A stretch of 64,000 nt of DNA, from positions 1 through 64,000 of the forward strand of contig JAEKNQ010000040.1 of the NCBI GenBank assembly GCA_016464825.1, read 5' to 3'. The notes under the pieces were generated by a model, which worked only from the letters and a program-made list of their open reading frames with translations, had not been told where the DNA came from and ran no database searches. Below, one piece after another: positions 60,137 through 64,000 of this stretch; within the stretch, counting starts at the first letter, position 1; each line of letters begins with the position of its first letter. A program made the position numbers and the translations under genes. The DNA is from Candidatus Dormiibacter inghamiae. Lineage in GTDB: Bacteria > Chloroflexota > Dormibacteria > Dormibacterales > Dormibacteraceae.

Positions 60137-62211
60137 TCCGGGCTCTGGGCTTGAGCGGCGCTTTTTTGCTGCTCGGGCCGGCTGGCGGCGCGTGGGCAGC
60201 AGGCCCCGCCGCAGCCCCTCTCCAGCCTGTATCTGCTACCGATCTCGCCCAGGAGATCAGCATCACCGACCTCGGCGCCGGCCCGCAGACAGTTCACGGG
60301 CAAGCGGGCTCTGTAAACATCGCCTTTCCCGCCCCGGCGGCGCCCCTGGCGAGCTCCGGAAGCTTCGTTCGCGTCTTCTTCGGGCACAGCGCCACCATCC
60401 CGCCCGGCTCCCGAATCGAGGTCGCTGTCAACAGTCGGCCGCTCAGCGACTCAGCGCTCAGCACCGGGACCGCCGGCGGTGCTGTATTCGAATCCAGAGT
60501 GCCGCAGGAGATCCTGAGCCGGGATGGCCCCAACCTGCTGCAGGCTCGTTTCCTGCTTCCAAACGGCGGCCCGGCAGCAGAGGGGCTTTTTGGGCGGCTG
60601 GACGGCCAGACCCTGATTCACTATGCGCTGCAGCGGCCGGCCGGGGCTGACTCGTTGGCACTGAACGATTTCCCTTACTCGCTCATCGAGCCAGCCTCGG
60701 CGACATCCAGTCCACCCCTGGCGCTGGTCCTGCCAGACAAACCCGAGGCTGCGGAGCTAGGAGACGCCCTCCGGCTGACGGCGGCCGTTGGTAAGTCGGC
60801 CCGATCGAGGCGGGTTCAACCCAAGGTGATCACCACCACGCAAGCCGACTGGCCGAGTGGCGTGGTGGGCCCGGCAGTGGTCGTCGGCCGGGCCGAGCGA
60901 TCGCCACTGATCAGCCGCCTGCTGCAGGCGGCAGGGTTCTCGAAGACCGACCGCGGCTGGCGGTCGCCTGGCGGGGGTCAGGTAGCCGGGACCGATGATG
61001 GCCTGCTGGCAACCCTGATCTCACCCTTTGACGGGCGGACCCCTCTGGTGATCATCACCGGCGTTACCGAGGCCGCGCTCGGGCGGGCCACAGAGGCGCT
61101 GGTCGGTGCAGACTCCAAAGGGCTCGCTGGCAGCACCGCCGTGCTGACCGGAACCCCTGCCGCGGCGGTGCCGGCACCTGCTCAGCGCCTGCTCGGCCTT
61201 GCTGGACTGCTGCCCCCTGACACCTTCGTGGAAGGCGCGGGCGAGCACAGGGTGGTCTTCGGCGTACCGGTGCCCGCCATCGACGGTGGCCAGGCCGGAT
61301 CGATGCGACTTACCACCGCCGGTCCGGCAACCTACGTCTCCGGGCCGGCCACGGTTACGCTGGACGTGAACGGTCACCCACTCCCGACGGCGCAGGTGGC
61401 GCTGACGTCGCAGCCAGAACAGGTTGTGGTGCCCCTGGCCGGCGACCTCCTGAGACCGGGTATCGACGGCTTTGAGGTCGCCATCCATCTGAGCGGCGGT
61501 CGAACTCAGCTGATCATCGCCGGCTCGGCGATTGCCCTGCCGCCCGCGCCCAATGGCGGGTTCGGGCTGGAGGCGCTCCCCTACCCGTTCTTCGAGTCGG
61601 CCTCGACAGGCTCCCTCTCGGTGGTTCTTGCCGACAGGCAATCGGCCACCCTGAATACGGCTGCCACCGTCCTGGCGGCGCTCGGGTCGCGCTCGCTTGA
61701 GGCGCCGCCCCGCGTCCGGGTGCGGCCGCTGGAGCCGAACCGCGAGTTTTTCGCGGCCAGCCCTTCGATGCTGGTGATCGGCACGCCTGCGGGCGGTGGG
61801 CAGACGGCTGGGGGCCCTACCCTCTCGCTTCACCTCGGCCTGAAGGGCCGCGCGGATCTGGCGCCCGTACAGTCGCGCGGCACCAGTGGCGGGGGTAGCG
61901 CACCCGTCGGCTGGCTGGACGAGGTGTCCCAGCCGGACTCCGGGCTGCAGGCGGCACTCTGGGTGGGCGGTACCGACAGCTCGGCGGCACAAGCCGCGGC
62001 GGCCGCGCTCTATGAGAACGGCCTCACTCACCGGGTGGAGTTGGTGGCAACGGATCGAAGCATCCGAGCTCCGACCGGCGTCGCTCAAGGGCCGGTGGTC
62101 AGTACGCCCCTGGAGCTCCGGATCGCCGAGCTGTTGCCTGTGCTGGCTCTGGCTGCCCTTCTCGTCTTCCTGGGGCTGGAGATGACGCGCCTGCGGCGGA
62201 ACTTTCAATGA
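60133..62211 (+). CDS. BcsB-like cellulose-synthase subunit/secreted polysaccharide protein
   Basis: 692 residues. Signal peptide MIRALGLSGAFLLLGPAGGAWA, then BcsB-like beta domains. PGSRIEVAVNSRPLSDSALSTG and VFESRVPQEILSRDGPNLLQARFLLP are the carbohydrate-binding-like pattern, and the flavodoxin-like part is near LALVLPDKPEAAELGDALRLTAAVG. One C-terminal membrane helix (LLPVLALAALLVFLGLEM) anchors it. By family it would guide a glucan polymer through the envelope with a BcsA synthase; none is in the window. Start ATG 60133 fits the signal peptide. Confidence 0.75.
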   Translation: MIRALGLSGAFLLLGPAGGAWAAGPAAAPLQPVSATDLAQEISITDLGAGPQTVHGQAGSVNIAFPAPAAPLASSGSFVRVFFGHSATIPPGSRIEVAVNSRPLSDSALSTGTAGGAVFESRVPQEILSRDGPNLLQARFLLPNGGPAAEGLFGRLDGQTLIHYALQRPAGADSLALNDFPYSLIEPASATSSPPLALVLPDKPEAAELGDALRLTAAVGKSARSRRVQPKVITTTQADWPSGVVGPAVVVGRAERSPLISRLLQAAGFSKTDRGWRSPGGGQVAGTDDGLLATLISPFDGRTPLVIITGVTEAALGRATEALVGADSKGLAGSTAVLTGTPAAAVPAPAQRLLGLAGLLPPDTFVEGAGEHRVVFGVPVPAIDGGQAGSMRLTTAGPATYVSGPATVTLDVNGHPLPTAQVALTSQPEQVVVPLAGDLLRPGIDGFEVAIHLSGGRTQLIIAGSAIALPPAPNGGFGLEALPYPFFESASTGSLSVVLADRQSATLNTAATVLAALGSRSLEAPPRVRVRPLEPNREFFAASPSMLVIGTPAGGGQTAGGPTLSLHLGLKGRADLAPVQSRGTSGGGSAPVGWLDEVSQPDSGLQAALWVGGTDSSAAQAAAAALYENGLTHRVELVATDRSIRAPTGVAQGPVVSTPLELRIAELLPVLALAALLVFLGLEMTRLRRNFQ

Positions 62212-63023
62212 GCTTGCGATGGCTCGATCTGCGGGCGGCGTTGCTGGCGCTGGTGGCCTGGTCGCTGCTCGCGGTGGCCGTGACGTGGGCCGTCAGCACA
62301 GCCCTGGCGACGCTGTTCTTCGTGCCGGCCCTCGCGCTGGTGGTCGTCGCTACCTTCAGGACTATCCAACTCGGGACAGTGGTCGCTCTCCTCTGTGCAG
62401 CCGGCTTCGGGTTTTCCCAACTGGTGACCTCCGCCCAGCCTGCCGGCCCCGAATTCGGGGTGCCGCAGGCGGAAACGAACTTGCCTCGGCTGCTCCAGCT
62501 GACCAGCCCGGGCGGCGAGGCGGCGGCGATCCTAGGCGCCGCGCTGCTGCTGGCGACTGTCGCTCTGGGCAACCTCGTGGCCGGCCGCCTGCGCGGCGCG
62601 AGAGGGCAGCAGGTGGAAGCCGCGGAGCGACTGCATCTGGAGCAGGCGGTGCCCGCGATGCTGATCCGCATCTCGCCTGAGAAGAGCCTGGCCTCCTCCC
62701 CCGCAGGGGCTGCCGTGATCGCACGGCTGGCCGACATCGTCAGTGACGGGATAACCCCCTTCAACACAGTAGTGGTCCGCCGAGGCCAAGACGTGCTCGT
62801 GCTGCTGAACGACGCCGACCCGACAGCCGCTGAGAAGGCAGTCGAAGCCAGCGCCGTCCGCGCGAAACGGGTGCTGAAACGCCGTTTTCGCACGGCTGTC
62901 ACGCTGCTCCCCGGCCAGCCTGAAGACATCGAAGCCAAGCCGGCGGCTGCCGGCTCCCGCCCCCAGCCCAACGGGGTGTCCGGCCGCCGCCCGGCGGCCG
63001 ACCTGGCGGCAAGGAACCAGTAA
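62208..63023 (+). CDS. Membrane protein with degenerate GGDEF-like domain
   Basis: 271 residues. Four hydrophobic segments in residues 8-115. The C-terminal region PFNTVVVRRGQDVLVLLNDADPTAAEKAVEASAVRAKRVLKRRF has the shape of a GGDEF end (RYGGDEFVVLLPDA...AEAIR), with GGDEF replaced by RGQDV, so any cyclase activity would be lost. It may bind a nucleotide or partner. ATG overlaps the BcsB-like stop as ATGA. The adjacency of a BcsB-like protein and a degenerate GGDEF-like domain suggests c-di-GMP-related exopolysaccharide control, inferred. Confidence 0.5.
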   Translation: MSLRWLDLRAALLALVAWSLLAVAVTWAVSTALATLFFVPALALVVVATFRTIQLGTVVALLCAAGFGFSQLVTSAQPAGPEFGVPQAETNLPRLLQLTSPGGEAAAILGAALLLATVALGNLVAGRLRGARGQQVEAAERLHLEQAVPAMLIRISPEKSLASSPAGAAVIARLADIVSDGITPFNTVVVRRGQDVLVLLNDADPTAAEKAVEASAVRAKRVLKRRFRTAVTLLPGQPEDIEAKPAAAGSRPQPNGVSGRRPAADLAARNQ

Positions 63024-63043
63024 TCGGAAACAGGAGACGAGAC

Positions 63044-63862
63044 ATGAGGTCGATCACTACAACCGGTGCCTTTGCCATCACGCTGGCCGCAGCTTCGCTG
63101 GCCGCCGCCGGCACTGTCGCCCAGGCCGCCGACCAGGCCAACGTCCGCATGGTCTACGTCTCGCCTGATGGGCCGAATGTGGACCTCTACTGGGACTCAT
63201 CGCAGGCGCTCACCAACGTCATCTACAAGACTGTGTCGACGTACATGACTGTCCCGCCCGGCGCCCACGATTTCCGCGTCAATCAGGCTGGTTCGAGCTC
63301 CGCCGTCGTGGCGGAGGTGCAGAGCTCCCTGGCCGCGGGCTCGTTCAACACCATAGTGGTGGGCGGTAAGTCGGGACAGCTGCGAGCCGCCGTGTTCAAT
63401 GACGCGATCACGACACCTGGCCAGGGTCAAGCCTCGGCGCGCTTCATTCACACGGCTCCAGAGGTCCCGGGAGTGGACGTGGCAGTCAAGGGTGGGCCTG
63501 TGCTCTTCACCAACATCTCCTTCCTGCAGGCGTCCAGCTATGGCTCGCTGGCGGCCGGTTCATACGATCTCGAGCTGAGGTCGACAGGCACCGACCAGGT
63601 GCTCTTCACGGCCACGGGTGTAGTGGCGTCGCGGGGAACCATCCACTCGCTGGCGGCCATCGGCGGCGTCGGCCGTCCGATCGAGCTGCTGCAGATAGCA
63701 GACGCCACGTCCAGCTCTTCCAGCCCGTCCGGAGGCGCCGACACAGGGGGAGGCGGCATGGCCATTCGCCAACCGGCGGCCCTGACCTTGGTGGCGCTCA
63801 GCCTCCTGCTCACCTGCCTGTTAGGCGCGACAGCCGTTCGGCGGCAGAGACGCCGGCTCTGA
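63044..63862 (+). CDS. Secreted DUF4397 domain protein with C-terminal membrane anchor
   Basis: 272 residues. Signal peptide (ITLAAASLAAAGTVAQAA), then DUF4397-like repeats: VRMVYVSPDGPNVDLYWDSSQALTNVIYKTVSTYMTVPPGAHDFRVN and ARFIHTAPEVPGVDVAVKGGPVLFTNISFLQASSYGSLAAGSYDLELRS. A Ser/Gly-rich spacer leads to a C-terminal TM helix and basic tail, surface-anchored. SD (AGGAG) is 8 nt before the ATG. Its stop overlaps the next gene as CTGA. Confidence 0.8.
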   Translation: MRSITTTGAFAITLAAASLAAAGTVAQAADQANVRMVYVSPDGPNVDLYWDSSQALTNVIYKTVSTYMTVPPGAHDFRVNQAGSSSAVVAEVQSSLAAGSFNTIVVGGKSGQLRAAVFNDAITTPGQGQASARFIHTAPEVPGVDVAVKGGPVLFTNISFLQASSYGSLAAGSYDLELRSTGTDQVLFTATGVVASRGTIHSLAAIGGVGRPIELLQIADATSSSSSPSGGADTGGGGMAIRQPAALTLVALSLLLTCLLGATAVRRQRRRL

Positions 63863-64000
63863 AGGACCGGCCGGGCAAGGTAGTGCTGGCGGTCGCGGCT
63901 GCCGCCCTGGTTGCATACGCCTGCTTTCCTGGAGGCGGGGCAGTGATCCGTCCCCACGGAGCAGGAGCGGCACCGGCTCCGGGTTCCGCCCGGCTGCCGG
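63859..64000 (+). CDS. Partial gene, exported protein with probable CTG start (sortase candidate)
   Basis: CTG at 63859 overlaps the DUF4397 stop as CTGA. It reads (M)KDRPGKVVLAVAAAALVAYACFPGGGAV, a basic N-terminus with one hydrophobic signal/anchor helix, then a Pro/Ala-rich linker to the window end. A GTG at 63883 in frame is the only normal start and would remove the charged end. In actinobacteria, DUF4397 genes are often followed by a class F sortase, so that is a guess. The gene continues past 64000. Confidence 0.45.
   Translation, partial: MKDRPGKVVLAVAAAALVAYACFPGGGAVIRPHGAGAAPAPGSARLP

Overview
The window is 64 kb of high-GC bacterial DNA, densely packed with protein genes. No rRNA, tRNA or CRISPR array was found. 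It looks like a chromosome of a free-living high-GC terrabacterium. Three things point that way: a LexA box of the Gram-positive/actinobacterial type (CGAAC-N4-GTTCG), an imuA-imuB-DUF6504-dnaE2 mutagenesis cassette, and many genes that seem to be leaderless, with a TANNNT -10 element 6-9 nt before the start codon. Dormibacterota, Chloroflexota or Actinomycetota would all fit; I cannot choose among them from the sequence alone.

Layout. 0.1-1.6 kb: a membrane protein and an ornithine cyclodeaminase-like enzyme. 1.6-6.0 kb: a compact hom-thrC-thrB-lysC threonine operon, followed by a divergent YchF-like P-loop protein, membrane proteins and an MFS transporter (6.0-8.8 kb). 9.1-13.3 kb: PRC-barrel and zinc-ribbon membrane proteins, then an ArsA/GET3-like ATPase and an intramembrane protease. 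13.2-16.4 kb: selA-selB, the selenocysteine insertion machinery. 16.5-17.5 kb: a phosphofructokinase with the PPi-type signature. 17.5-19.5 kb: a decay island with an ACC deaminase relic, a VapBC-like pair and a truncated transposase. 19.6-27.8 kb: lon, a CCA-adding-type nucleotidyltransferase, glpX, an acyl-CoA synthetase and a mug-type glycosylase. 27.9-31.8 kb: rplI-dnaB-purA. 31.9-34.9 kb: hutU-hutF (histidine breakdown). 34.9-36.6 kb: an esterase and a frameshifted flavin/F420-type oxidase. 36.6-42.4 kb: the SOS mutasome. 42.5-46.1 kb: an S51 peptidase, two small proteins and a molybdopterin oxidoreductase. 46.1-49.3 kb: a decayed toxin-antitoxin pair, an FAD amine oxidoreductase and a DUF2089/DUF4097-like pair. 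49.3-54.3 kb: a phosphoesterase, a DnaJ, a membrane-fused spermidine-synthase-like protein, a sugar-dehydrogenase lipoprotein and a thioesterase. 54.5-60.0 kb: a galactose operon (galT-galK-GH2) running into a folate cyclo-ligase. 60.0-64.0 kb: a BcsB-like exported protein, a membrane protein with a degenerate GGDEF-like domain, a DUF4397 protein and a truncated gene at the edge.

Two expression features recur and are the most novel part of the window. First, three genes (7003, 59393, 63859) have no ATG/GTG/TTG start compatible with their apparent N-terminus. Each has an in-frame CTG that forms a CTGA overlap with the upstream stop, matching the ATGA/GTGA/TTGA overlaps used elsewhere here. Second, several genes (purA, galT, the BcsB-like gene, the FAD oxidoreductase) are preceded by a very short ORF, apparently leaderless, whose stop codon overlaps the next start codon. 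This suggests translational coupling from a leaderless mini-cistron.
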